From Microbispora hainanensis (GTDB taxonomy: Bacteria > Actinomycetota > Actinomycetes > Streptosporangiales > Streptosporangiaceae): a stretch of DNA of 64,000 bases. Position numbers and translations under genes: made by a program. This document shows, one piece after another, positions 52,933-61,168 of this stretch. Below the pieces are notes generated by a model. That model was not told where the DNA came from. It searched no databases and worked only from the letters and a program-made list of their open reading frames with translations. Numbering within the stretch: position 1 is the first letter of the stretch; every line of letters starts with the position of its first letter. Where the stretch lies: NCBI RefSeq assembly GCF_006874475.1, contig NZ_VIRM01000030.1, positions 49,028-113,027 on the forward strand, read 5' to 3'.

Positions 52933-55181
52933 TCCGGCTGGGCCTGCGGCTGTCGCTGAGCAGCGGCAGGGAGGCGGTGACCCGGCTGGCGCTGATCGTC
53001 GTCGGGGTGGCGGCCGGCGTCGCGGTGCTGCTGTCCACGCTGTCGCTGTTCAACGCGTTCCAGGCCACCAACAGCCGTCCCTGCTGGGAGTGCACCACCG
53101 GCTCGGCGCCCAGCGGCTGGGCCCTCGACGCGACGGCCGACGGCGCGCTGTGGAGCTACCGTGAGGACTTCTACGCGGGCCGGACGATCAGGAGGCTCGA
53201 CGCCGCCGCGCTCGGAACGCGGGCGCCGGTCGTCCCCGGCCTGTCCCGCATGCCCGGCCCCGGGCAGTATTACGCCTCGCCCGCGCTGGCCGGGCTGCTG
53301 GACTCCGCGCCGCGCGAGGAGCTGGCCGCCCGCTTCCCCGGCACGCGCGCCGGGCTGATCGGCGACGCGGCGCTGTCCGGGCCCGACGAGCTGGTCGTCG
53401 TGGTGGGACGGACGCCGGACGAGGTCGCCGCCCTGCCCGGCACCCGGCAGGTCGACGCGGCCTCCGCGGTCTCCACGGCGTCCACGGGGTCAACGGTGCC
53501 CGCGGTCGACGCCGACGCGGACGTCTACCGGTTCGCCTTCGGCGTCGCCGGCGTCGGGCTGATCGTCCCGCTGCTGGTGCTCGTGGGCACCGCCACCCGG
53601 CTGGCCGCGGCCCGCCGCGAGAGCCGCTTCGCCGCGATCCGCCTGGTCGGCGCCACCACGCGGCAGATCAACGTGCTCGCCACGGTGGACGCGGCGCTGG
53701 GCGCCCTCGCCGGCGCGCTGACGGGCCTCGCGATCTTCCAGCTCGTACGGCCGGCCGTGGCCGGGGTGCGGGTCACCGGCGCGCGGTTCTTCCCCGACCT
53801 GGTCGCCCCGCACGCCTGGCAGTACGCGGCCGTGCTCGGCGGCGTGCCGGTGGTGGCGGCCGGCGCCGCCCTGTGGTCGCTGCGCCGGGTGCGGATCTCG
53901 CCGCTCGGCGTGGCGCGGAAGACCACCACGTCCCCGCCCCGGGCGTGGCGGGTGATCCCGCTGCTGGCGGGGCTGGGGATGTTCATGGGCCCGGTCTATC
54001 GGAACGGCAAGCCCGACGAGCTGCTCGCCGTCGTCGCGCTCGCGCTGATCATGGTCGGGCTGATGCTGGCCGGGCCCTGGCTGACCATGGTCGCCGCGCG
54101 CCTGGCCGCCCGGCTGACCCGGGGCGGAGCGACGCTGCTGGCCACACGGCGCCTGGCCGCCGATCCGAAGACCGCCTTCAGGTCGGTGAGCGGGCTGGTG
54201 CTGGCGGTGTTCCTCGGGACGACGATCGCGGCCCTCGTGCCGGCGGTGGTCGCCGGGCAGCAGAAGGTGGCGGGGGGCACGCTCAACGACGTCCTGGGCG
54301 CCAGGTTCGAGCGGCCGGGCGTCTCCGGCCTGTCGCCGCAGGCGGGGACGGAGCTGCTCGCCCGGCTGCGCGCCCAGCCGGGCGTGGAGGTGCTGCCGAT
54401 CTACGGCCGGGTGGACGCGGAGAAGGTCCCCCCGCAGCCCGGCGCGCCGCCCAGGCCGTACGTCGTCGAATGCGCCGGCCTGGCCCTCTTCCCCGTGCTG
54501 GGCCGCTGCCCTGTGAACATCGACGGCAGGGGCACCAGCGCCGTGGCGGGCAACTTCGCCCGCATCGTCGGCGCCGACAACCCCCTCACCATCGACAGGC
54601 TCCTGCCGCTGGCGGGCCCCGACAGCCCGGCCGCGTCCGCCGACGGGCTCGACCTGGCGGCCGTCATGATCACCACACGCGACACGGGGACGCTGGAGCG
54701 GCTGCGCACCCTGCTGGCCGCTTACAGCGTCGAAGCGCCGATGACCTTCGCCGAGGTCGCCGAGGTCAGGGCCGACCTGTACACCCGGGCGGAGAACATC
54801 GCGCTGGCCATGGTCGGGCTCACCCTGGTCGCCGGCGCCTGCGGCCTCGTGGTCGCGGCCGGCGGCGGGCTGGTGGAGCGCAGGCAGCCGTTCACCCTGC
54901 TGCGGCTGGCGGGCACGCCCACGCGCACCCTGGCCGCGGTGGTGCTGCTGGAGTCGGCGCTGCCGCTCGTGCTGGCCGCCGCGCTCGCCGCCGGCGCCGG
55001 CTTCGGCGTGGCCGAGCCGCTCATCGACGCCCTCGCGATGAAGGGCACGTCGCTCGCGCTGCCGGGTCCCGTCTACTTCGCCTCGCTCGGCGGCGGCCTG
55101 GCCGCGTCCCTGCTGGTGATCCTCACCACGCTGCCGCTGCTGCGGCGCATGACCACGCCCGACAACGCGCGTTTCGAATAG
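52929..55181 (+). CDS. FtsX-like ABC transporter permease
   Basis: 750 aa. TM near the N-terminus, external domain (about 45-190; contains SRPCWECTTG), first FtsX core with RRESRFAAIRLVGATTRQI, central helices, a second external domain and a last FtsX core with RRQPFTLLRLAGTPTRT. Partner of the ATPase encoded just upstream. Likely exports or senses an envelope-active compound; expression follows the PadR repressor. Confidence 0.9.
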   Translation: MIRLGLRLSLSSGREAVTRLALIVVGVAAGVAVLLSTLSLFNAFQATNSRPCWECTTGSAPSGWALDATADGALWSYREDFYAGRTIRRLDAAALGTRAPVVPGLSRMPGPGQYYASPALAGLLDSAPREELAARFPGTRAGLIGDAALSGPDELVVVVGRTPDEVAALPGTRQVDAASAVSTASTGSTVPAVDADADVYRFAFGVAGVGLIVPLLVLVGTATRLAAARRESRFAAIRLVGATTRQINVLATVDAALGALAGALTGLAIFQLVRPAVAGVRVTGARFFPDLVAPHAWQYAAVLGGVPVVAAGAALWSLRRVRISPLGVARKTTTSPPRAWRVIPLLAGLGMFMGPVYRNGKPDELLAVVALALIMVGLMLAGPWLTMVAARLAARLTRGGATLLATRRLAADPKTAFRSVSGLVLAVFLGTTIAALVPAVVAGQQKVAGGTLNDVLGARFERPGVSGLSPQAGTELLARLRAQPGVEVLPIYGRVDAEKVPPQPGAPPRPYVVECAGLALFPVLGRCPVNIDGRGTSAVAGNFARIVGADNPLTIDRLLPLAGPDSPAASADGLDLAAVMITTRDTGTLERLRTLLAAYSVEAPMTFAEVAEVRADLYTRAENIALAMVGLTLVAGACGLVVAAGGGLVERRQPFTLLRLAGTPTRTLAAVVLLESALPLVLAAALAAGAGFGVAEPLIDALAMKGTSLALPGPVYFASLGGGLAASLLVILTTLPLLRRMTTPDNARFE

Positions 55182-55188
55182 GGGTTTC

Positions 55189-57459
55189 ATGAAGCTCATG
55201 CCTGCTGCGGCGATCGCGCTCGCGTTACTCGCCCCAGCCGTTCCCGCGGCTCCTGCGGAGGCGGCCGGCGGGGGTTACTCCGCCACGATCCGGCGCACCG
55301 AATATGGCATCCCGCACATCACCGCCAAGGACTACGGCGGCCTCGGATTCGGGTACGGCTACGCCTTCGCCCAGGACAACCTGTGCACGCTGGCCTCCTG
55401 GGTGGTGACGCTGCGCGGCGAACGCTCCCGCTACTTCGGTCCGGAGGCCGAGTCGGACGACCCGGCCAAGCCGGTCGCCAACCTCGCCAGCGACGTCTAC
55501 TACAAGAGCGTCGCCGGCTCCGGCGTCGTACGGCGGCTGCTGGCCCGGCCCGCGCCGGTCGGCCCGAGCGCCGAGCTGCGCCGTCTGGTGGACGGCTACG
55601 TCGCCGGATACAACCGCTACCTGGAGGACACCGGGGTGGCGAACCTGCCCGATCCCCGGTGCCGGGGCAAGGCGTGGGTCGGCCCGATCACCGCCACCGA
55701 CATGTGGGCCAACCTGCTCGACCTCAGCCGGATGTCCTCCAGCTCCAGCCTGAAGGAGGCCATCACCGGCATGGCCGGACCCGAGAAACCACGGCCCATG
55801 CCCGCGGCGGGCAGCAACGCCTGGGCGCTCGGCCGTGAGGCCACCCGGGGTGGCGGCGGCATGGTGCTGGCCGACCCGCACTTCCCCTGGCAGGGAATCC
55901 GCCGCTTCTACCAGATCCAGCTCACGATCCCCGGCGTCCTCGACGTCGCGGGCGGCAGCCTCTACGGCACTCCGGTCGTCCAGATCGGCCACAACGCCAA
56001 GGTCGCCTGGACCCACACCGTCACCCACGCGCAGCACTTCACCGTCTATCGGCTGGCGCTCGCGGGCGGCCACGGCTACACCGTCGACGGCCGGGTAGAG
56101 CCGATGGGCGAGCAGGAGGTGGAGGTCACGCTGCCGGACGGCACCGTCTCCCGCCACACCCTCCTCACCTCCCGCTATGGCCCGGTGCTCGCCGTCGGGC
56201 AGAGCGACGAGGCCGCGTACGCGCTGGCCGACGCGAACGCCGCCAACCTGCGGGCGGCCGACGAGTGGCTGGCGATGGCCAGGGCGGGCAGCCTCGACGA
56301 GCTGCGCGCGGCCCAGCGGACCTACCAGGGGATGCCGTTCGTCCACACCCTCGCCACCGACGTGAGCGGCACCGCCTACTTCGCCGACACCTCGGTCGTC
56401 CCCCACGTCACCGACGCCCAGGCCGAGCGCTGCGCCAAGCCCTCGCCCGTTCCCGGCCTCGACGCGTACGTCCTGGACGGGTCGACCTCCGCGTGCCTGT
56501 GGGGCAGGGACAGCGACGCCGTCGTGCCGGGCATCTTCGGGCCCGGCAAGCAGCCGACGCTGATCCGCGCCGACTACGTCGCCAACTCCAACAACACCTA
56601 CTGGATGACCAACCCCGCGAAGCCGCTCACGGGCTATCCCAAGGCGTACGGCAAGACCGGCACCGATGTGCAGCCGCGCCCCCGGGTCAGCCTCGACATG
56701 ATCGCCCAGCGGCTGTCCGGGGCCGACGGGCTCGGCGCGCCCGGCTTCACGCTGGAGACGTTGCAGGCCACGGTGCACGGCAAGCGCAACCTCACCTTCG
56801 AGCTGATGCGCGACGACCTGCTGAAGATGTGCCGCGCCCATCCCGAGCTGAGCCACGAGGGCTGCCGGACGCTGGAGAAGTGGGACGGGCGGGCCACCCT
56901 GGACGGCGAGGGCGCGATCCTCTGGCGCGAGTTCTTCATGCGGCTCGGCCGGCCCGTCAAGGCCGGAGATCCTCCCTACAGCCCGTGGCGGGTGTCGTTC
57001 GACCCCGCGCGGCCGCTGACCACCCCGCGCGGGCTCAAGGACGATCCGGCCGTACGGCAGGCCCTCGCCGACGCCGTGGGGTTCTTCCGGTCCAACGGGA
57101 TCCCGCTGACGCTCACCCCCGGGCAGGCGCAGAGCTACGCCTCGATCCCGATTCCCGGTTGCACCGAAGGGGAGGGCTGCTTCGACCGGGTGCGCACGGG
57201 CGGGCCGCTGGGCACCGACGGACGCTACCCGGAGGTGAACACCGGATCCAGCTTCATGATGGCCGTCGAGCTCACCCCTGCCGGCCCGCGCACACGTACC
57301 GTCCTCACCTACTCCCTGTCCGCCGACCCCGCGTCGCCCCACCACACCGACCAGACAGCGCTGTTCTCGCGCGGCGGGTGGGTGACCGAGCGCTTCACCG
57401 CGGCCGAGATCGCCGCTGATCCGCATCTCGAAACCGTCACGGTCCACGAGAGGCATTGA
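55189..57459 (+). CDS. Secreted penicillin-acylase-family Ntn hydrolase
   Basis: 756 aa. Signal peptide (ends APAEAA). Autocatalytic cleavage site PAAGSNAWALGREATRGG with the Ser nucleophile at about residue 208; alpha-subunit before it with RTEYGIPHI, beta-subunit after with VLADPHFPWQ, IGHNAKVAWTHTVT and NSNNTYWMTNP. Family members hydrolyse amide side chains of penicillins, N-acyl homoserine lactones (PvdQ/QuiP) or cyclic lipopeptides (aculeacin). It starts 7 nt after the permease stop, so it belongs to the padR operon; export plus acyl-chain removal fits drug or signal inactivation. Confidence 0.92.
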   Translation: MKLMPAAAIALALLAPAVPAAPAEAAGGGYSATIRRTEYGIPHITAKDYGGLGFGYGYAFAQDNLCTLASWVVTLRGERSRYFGPEAESDDPAKPVANLASDVYYKSVAGSGVVRRLLARPAPVGPSAELRRLVDGYVAGYNRYLEDTGVANLPDPRCRGKAWVGPITATDMWANLLDLSRMSSSSSLKEAITGMAGPEKPRPMPAAGSNAWALGREATRGGGGMVLADPHFPWQGIRRFYQIQLTIPGVLDVAGGSLYGTPVVQIGHNAKVAWTHTVTHAQHFTVYRLALAGGHGYTVDGRVEPMGEQEVEVTLPDGTVSRHTLLTSRYGPVLAVGQSDEAAYALADANAANLRAADEWLAMARAGSLDELRAAQRTYQGMPFVHTLATDVSGTAYFADTSVVPHVTDAQAERCAKPSPVPGLDAYVLDGSTSACLWGRDSDAVVPGIFGPGKQPTLIRADYVANSNNTYWMTNPAKPLTGYPKAYGKTGTDVQPRPRVSLDMIAQRLSGADGLGAPGFTLETLQATVHGKRNLTFELMRDDLLKMCRAHPELSHEGCRTLEKWDGRATLDGEGAILWREFFMRLGRPVKAGDPPYSPWRVSFDPARPLTTPRGLKDDPAVRQALADAVGFFRSNGIPLTLTPGQAQSYASIPIPGCTEGEGCFDRVRTGGPLGTDGRYPEVNTGSSFMMAVELTPAGPRTRTVLTYSLSADPASPHHTDQTALFSRGGWVTERFTAAEIAADPHLETVTVHERH

Positions 57460-57475
57460 CCCGGGCAAGTCAGTG

Positions 57476-57511
57476 CACCTTTCCCCAAAGGTGGACGAGG
57501 CGGGTTATGCT
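57476..57511 (+). promoter_or_regulatory. Operator/promoter of the LuxR gene
   Basis: CACCTTT-CCCC-AAAGGTG (57476-57493), a perfect 7-bp hairpin palindrome, covers the expected -35 of a TATGCT -10 (57506-57511). It is likely an operator, or a weak terminator for the acylase operon. Confidence 0.5.
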
Positions 57512-57570
57512 GCCTCACAACCGCCGTGCGGGGGCCTCGGCGATCTCTGATCGTCTTCTACGGAGGCCGG

Positions 57571-57930
57571 ATGAGAATCGACGGGCTGAGCAAGCGAGAA
57601 GCCGAGGTCATGGAGCTGATCGCGACCGGTCACTCCAACGGCGAGATAGCGCGGCTGCTGTTCCTGAGTGAGAAGACCGTGAAGAACCACGTCAACCGCA
57701 TCTACGCGAAGCTGGGCGTGGATTCACGGATGACGGCAATCTGCCGGTGGCGCGGCGAGCCCGCGCCGCCGGCACCGTCAACCCCTGTGCCGTCAACCAC
57801 TGTGCCGTCAACCACTGTGCCGTCAACCACTGTGCCGTCAACCACTGGCCAGGTCCCCGGTGAGGACGGCGCGCAGCCCGGCCAGGCCATACTCAAGCTC
57901 GTCCGGCTGGACGGACAGGGCCGGGCGTAG
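57571..57930 (+). CDS. Stand-alone LuxR-type HTH regulator with repeat tail
   Basis: 119 aa from the ATG at 57571 (GGAGGCCGG upstream). LuxR/GerE helix-turn-helix: [45 protein letters not shown]. No receiver or sensor domain. A 15-bp minisatellite (V-P-S-T-T repeats) follows and the frame then runs 93 nt antisense into the lysine aminotransferase gene before stopping, so the final ~28 residues are probably accidental. It may act like GerE or be a partner of the signal-degrading acylase upstream. Confidence 0.82.
   Translation: MRIDGLSKREAEVMELIATGHSNGEIARLLFLSEKTVKNHVNRIYAKLGVDSRMTAICRWRGEPAPPAPSTPVPSTTVPSTTVPSTTVPSTTGQVPGEDGAQPGQAILKLVRLDGQGRA
57775..57847 (+). repeat. 15-bp minisatellite in the LuxR gene tail
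   Basis: About five tandem copies of CCGTCAACCACTGTG; first copy has CCCCTG. Encodes Val-Pro-Ser-Thr-Thr repeats in frame. Confidence 0.95.
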
Positions 57931-59124
57931 CCGTACGGACCGCTCGCCGCAGCGCAGGACCAGGATCGCGCGCTCCTCCCGGAGCCGGGTGACCAGGCCG
58001 GCGGGGTCGGGAACGTCGAAGGCGCACATCAGCCCGCGTCCGCGCGCGTTGGCGACCAGGCCCTCGGCCTCCAGGCTCTGGAGGGCGCCCAGCAGCTTCT
58101 CGCCCAGGATGGCCGCCCTCGGGATCAGGCCGTCCCGCTCGATGATCTCCAGCATCCGGCGGGAGCGCACCATGTCGACCAGGCCGCCACCCCAGGTGGA
58201 GTTGATCCTGCCGCTGACGTTGAACACGTTGTCGGGCACGAGATCCACCCTGCGGCCCGCCATGATCCCGCCGACCTGCACCTTCTTCGCGAAGGCCACG
58301 ATGTCGGGGGCCAGGCCGAGCTGCTGGTACGCCCAGGGGGTGCCGGTCAGGCCGACGCCGGTCTGCACCTCGTCCACGACGAACAGGGCCTCGTACTCGT
58401 GACAGAGCGCCTGCATCGCCTGGAGGAACTCGGGGCGCATGTGGTTGTCGCCGCCCTCGCCCTGGATCGGCTCGGCGATGAAGCAGGCGATGTCGTGGCG
58501 GAACCGCTCGAACGCCTCCCTGGCCTGCGCGAGCGCCCGTTCCTCCGCCTGTTCGACGTCCCCGAAGTGGATCGCGGGGACGTCGACCCGCGGCCAGCAG
58601 AACCGGGGGAACCTGTCGGTCTTGACCGGGTCGGTGTTGGTCAGCGAGAGCGTGTAGCCGCCGCGGCCGTGGAACGCCCGTGTGAGGTGGAGGACGCGCG
58701 TGCCGAGGCCGGGATGACGGCCGTGGGCCTCATTCCAGCGGCTCTTCCAGTCGAAGGCGCACTTGATCGCGTTCTCCACGGCCGCCGACCCGCCCTCGAC
58801 GAAGAACAGGTGCGGCAGCTCGGGGTCGCCGAGCACCCGCCGGAACGTCTCCACGAACTCGGCGAGGTGGACGGTGTACATGTCGGAGTTGGCCGGCTTG
58901 TTGGCGGCCACCCGGCCGAGCAGTGCCACGAACTCCGGGTCGTCGGCGAACGGGTTCACCCCGAGCGGCGACGACGCGAAGAACGTGTAGAAGTCGAGGT
59001 ATCTCCGGCCGTCCCGGGCGTCGACCAGCCAGGAGCCGGCGCTCCTGTCCAGGTCGAGCACGAGGCGGTAACCGTCCACGAGCAGGTGCCGTGCGAGGGC
59101 GTCGTGCACAGTGGTGGGGTTCAT
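57838..59124 (-). CDS. lat: L-lysine 6-transaminase
   Basis: 428 aa class-III PLP aminotransferase. Motifs: [76 protein letters not shown] and the PLP Lys in FAKKVQVGG, all as in Lat of lysine catabolism and of cephamycin clusters. It converts lysine to alpha-aminoadipate semialdehyde (piperideine-6-carboxylate). GGAGG 5 nt before the ATG. Divergent from the second aminotransferase. No piperideine-carboxylate dehydrogenase or beta-lactam synthetase nearby. Confidence 0.93.
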   Translation of the reverse strand: MNPTTVHDALARHLLVDGYRLVLDLDRSAGSWLVDARDGRRYLDFYTFFASSPLGVNPFADDPEFVALLGRVAANKPANSDMYTVHLAEFVETFRRVLGDPELPHLFFVEGGSAAVENAIKCAFDWKSRWNEAHGRHPGLGTRVLHLTRAFHGRGGYTLSLTNTDPVKTDRFPRFCWPRVDVPAIHFGDVEQAEERALAQAREAFERFRHDIACFIAEPIQGEGGDNHMRPEFLQAMQALCHEYEALFVVDEVQTGVGLTGTPWAYQQLGLAPDIVAFAKKVQVGGIMAGRRVDLVPDNVFNVSGRINSTWGGGLVDMVRSRRMLEIIERDGLIPRAAILGEKLLGALQSLEAEGLVANARGRGLMCAFDVPDPAGLVTRLREERAILVLRCGERSVRLRPALSVQPDELEYGLAGLRAVLTGDLASG

Positions 59125-59357
59125 TTCGCCTCCGCGTCACGCTGGGATACGAGATGATTCCCTCATATCTGGCCTTCTATGTGAAGGGTTTCCGCTTAGA
59201 TAGCACCTTAAGAGGACATTTTTCAGACCGCGAGGGTAGATCCCCGCCCGGGACTCCGACACAGGCCACCTGCTGACGATTCAATCGCGATTGTGTACCT
59301 TTGCTTCAGATTCCGCGGCTAACCCGGGATTATGCGATCTTTTCTGAGGCAGGGATG
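59125..59357. promoter_or_regulatory. Divergent promoter region of lat and the second aminotransferase
   Basis: 233 bp, markedly A/T-rich in the centre (CTCATATCTGGCCTTCTATG, TTAGATAGCACCTTAAGAGG, GGACATTTTTCAG). Likely the binding region for the Lrp-type regulator at 60710; no exact box is assigned. Confidence 0.45.
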
Positions 59358-60713
59358 ATGATCGACCGCACTCGGCTGGCCCGGCTGCTCGACCGCGAGC
59401 GCGACGCGTTCCGGGAGCGCAACCCGCGCTCGGCCGCCGCGTACGAGCAGGCACGCGGCCACCTGTTCGGCGGCGTGCCGATGACGTGGATGAACAAGAC
59501 CGCCGCCGGCTTCCCGCTCTATCTGGCCGAGGCCCGCGGCGCCCGCGTCACCGATCTGGACGGCCACGAGTACGTCGATCTCTGCCTCGGCGACACCGGC
59601 GCGATGGCCGGGCACTCCCCTCAGGCGACCGTGGAGGCCGTCGCCGACCGGTTCGGCCGCCGGGGCGGCGCGACCGTGATGATGCCGACCGAGGACGCCG
59701 CCTGGGTCGGCGCCGAGCTGGGCCGCCGGTTCGGGGTGCCCTACTGGAGCTTCTCGCTCACGGCCACGGACGCCAACCGGTGGGCGATCCGGCTGGCCAG
59801 GGCGATCACCGGCAGGACCAGGATCCTCGTGAACAGCTACTGCTACCACGGCAGCGTCGACGAGGTGCTGCTCGTGGTCGGCCCGGACGGCCGGCAGGTG
59901 TCCCGCGAGGGCAACGTCGGAGCTCCGGTCGATCCCACCGTCACCTCGCGCGTCGTGGAGTTCAACGACCTGCCCGCGCTGGAGCGCGAACTGGCGTACG
60001 GCGACGTCGCGGCGGTCCTCATGGAGCCCGCCCTCACCAACATCGGCATCGTGCTGCCCGAGCCGGGCTACCTGGAGGGCGTGCGCGAGCTGACCAGGCG
60101 GCACGGCAGCCTGCTGATCAACGACGAGACGCACACCTTCTCTGCGGGCCCGGGCGGCTGCACGAAGGCGTGGGACCTGCACCCCGACATCGTCACGATC
60201 GGCAAGGCGATCGGCGGCGGCATCCCGAGCGGCGGCTACGGCCTGTCCGCCGAGGTCGCCGCGCGCGTCGAGGCGATGGACGGGCTCGACCTGGTCGACA
60301 TGGGCGGCGTCGGCGGCACGCTGGCCGGCAACGCCCTGTCGGTCGCGGCGATGCGCGCCACGCTGGAGCACGTGCTCACCGACGACGCGTTCGCCGCCAT
60401 GACCGAGCTGGCGACCCGTTTCACCAAGGGCGTCCAGGAAGTGATCGACGCGCACGGCCTGCCGTGGTCGGTCACCCGGCTCGGGGCACGCGCCGAGTAT
60501 CGCTTCACCAGCCCCGCCCCCCGCAACGGCGGCGAGTCGAACGCGGCCGGCGACCCCGACCTGGACGACTACCTGCACGTCTACCTGGCCAACCGGGGCG
60601 TGCTGCTCACACCGTTCCACAACATGGCGCTGATGTCCCCCGCCACCACCGAGGCCGACGTGGACCTGCACCACGAGGTGTTCGCCTCGGCCGTCGCGGA
60701 GCTGGTCGCATGA
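59358..60713 (+). CDS. Class-III aminotransferase (GSA-aminomutase-like)
   Basis: About 451 aa (ATG at 59355 or 59358; GAGGCAGGG upstream). Motifs: LYLAEARGARVTDLDGHEYVDLCLGD, SFSLTATDANRWAIRLAR, LLINDETHTFSAGPGG and the PLP Lys in IGKAIGGGIPSGGYG. It resembles glutamate-1-semialdehyde aminomutase but has LTATDANR in place of the usual TNSGTEAN. Overlaps the Lrp gene by 4 nt. With Lat across the divergent promoter it suggests lysine or related amino-acid catabolism; its actual amine substrate is unknown. Confidence 0.88.
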   Translation: MIDRTRLARLLDRERDAFRERNPRSAAAYEQARGHLFGGVPMTWMNKTAAGFPLYLAEARGARVTDLDGHEYVDLCLGDTGAMAGHSPQATVEAVADRFGRRGGATVMMPTEDAAWVGAELGRRFGVPYWSFSLTATDANRWAIRLARAITGRTRILVNSYCYHGSVDEVLLVVGPDGRQVSREGNVGAPVDPTVTSRVVEFNDLPALERELAYGDVAAVLMEPALTNIGIVLPEPGYLEGVRELTRRHGSLLINDETHTFSAGPGGCTKAWDLHPDIVTIGKAIGGGIPSGGYGLSAEVAARVEAMDGLDLVDMGGVGGTLAGNALSVAAMRATLEHVLTDDAFAAMTELATRFTKGVQEVIDAHGLPWSVTRLGARAEYRFTSPAPRNGGESNAAGDPDLDDYLHVYLANRGVLLTPFHNMALMSPATTEADVDLHHEVFASAVAELVA

Positions 60714-61156
60714 CGCTCGACGAGACCGACCGGATCCTGCTGCGCGAGCTGCAGCGGGACGGCCGGGCCTCCTACACCGCGCTCGCCGAGGCCACCGGCC
60801 TGTCGGCGCCCGCCGTACGGCAACGGGTGCAGCGGCTCCGCGACGAGGGGGTCGTGCAGATCGTCGGCGTCACCGACCCGATGGCGCTGGGCCTGCCGGT
60901 CATGGCGCTGATCGGCGTCCGCGTCGACAGCGACGTGCACGAGGTCGCCGACCGGATCAGCGAGCTGTCCGGCGTGATCTACGTGGTGCTCACGGCGGGC
61001 TCGTTCGACCTGTTCGCCGAGGTGGTGTGCCGGGAGCCGGCCGAGCTGCTCACCGTGCTCAACGATCACATCAAGCGGGTGCCGGGCGTCACCAGGGCCG
61101 AGGCGTTCACCTACTTCGGCATCCACACCCACCGGTTCGCCTGGCCCGGCGTGTGA
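60710..61156 (+). CDS. Lrp/AsnC-family transcriptional regulator
   Basis: 148 aa. N-terminal winged helix (LDETDRILLRELQRDGRASYTALAEATGLSAPAVRQRVQRLRDEG) and a C-terminal RAM ligand domain with GSFDLFAEVV. Typical feast/famine sensor of an amino acid. Overlaps the aminotransferase stop as ATGA, so the pair is coupled; likely controls the divergent lat/aminotransferase promoter in response to lysine or its product. Confidence 0.95.
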   Translation: MTLDETDRILLRELQRDGRASYTALAEATGLSAPAVRQRVQRLRDEGVVQIVGVTDPMALGLPVMALIGVRVDSDVHEVADRISELSGVIYVVLTAGSFDLFAEVVCREPAELLTVLNDHIKRVPGVTRAEAFTYFGIHTHRFAWPGV

Positions 61157-61168
61157 TTCACGTGTGAT

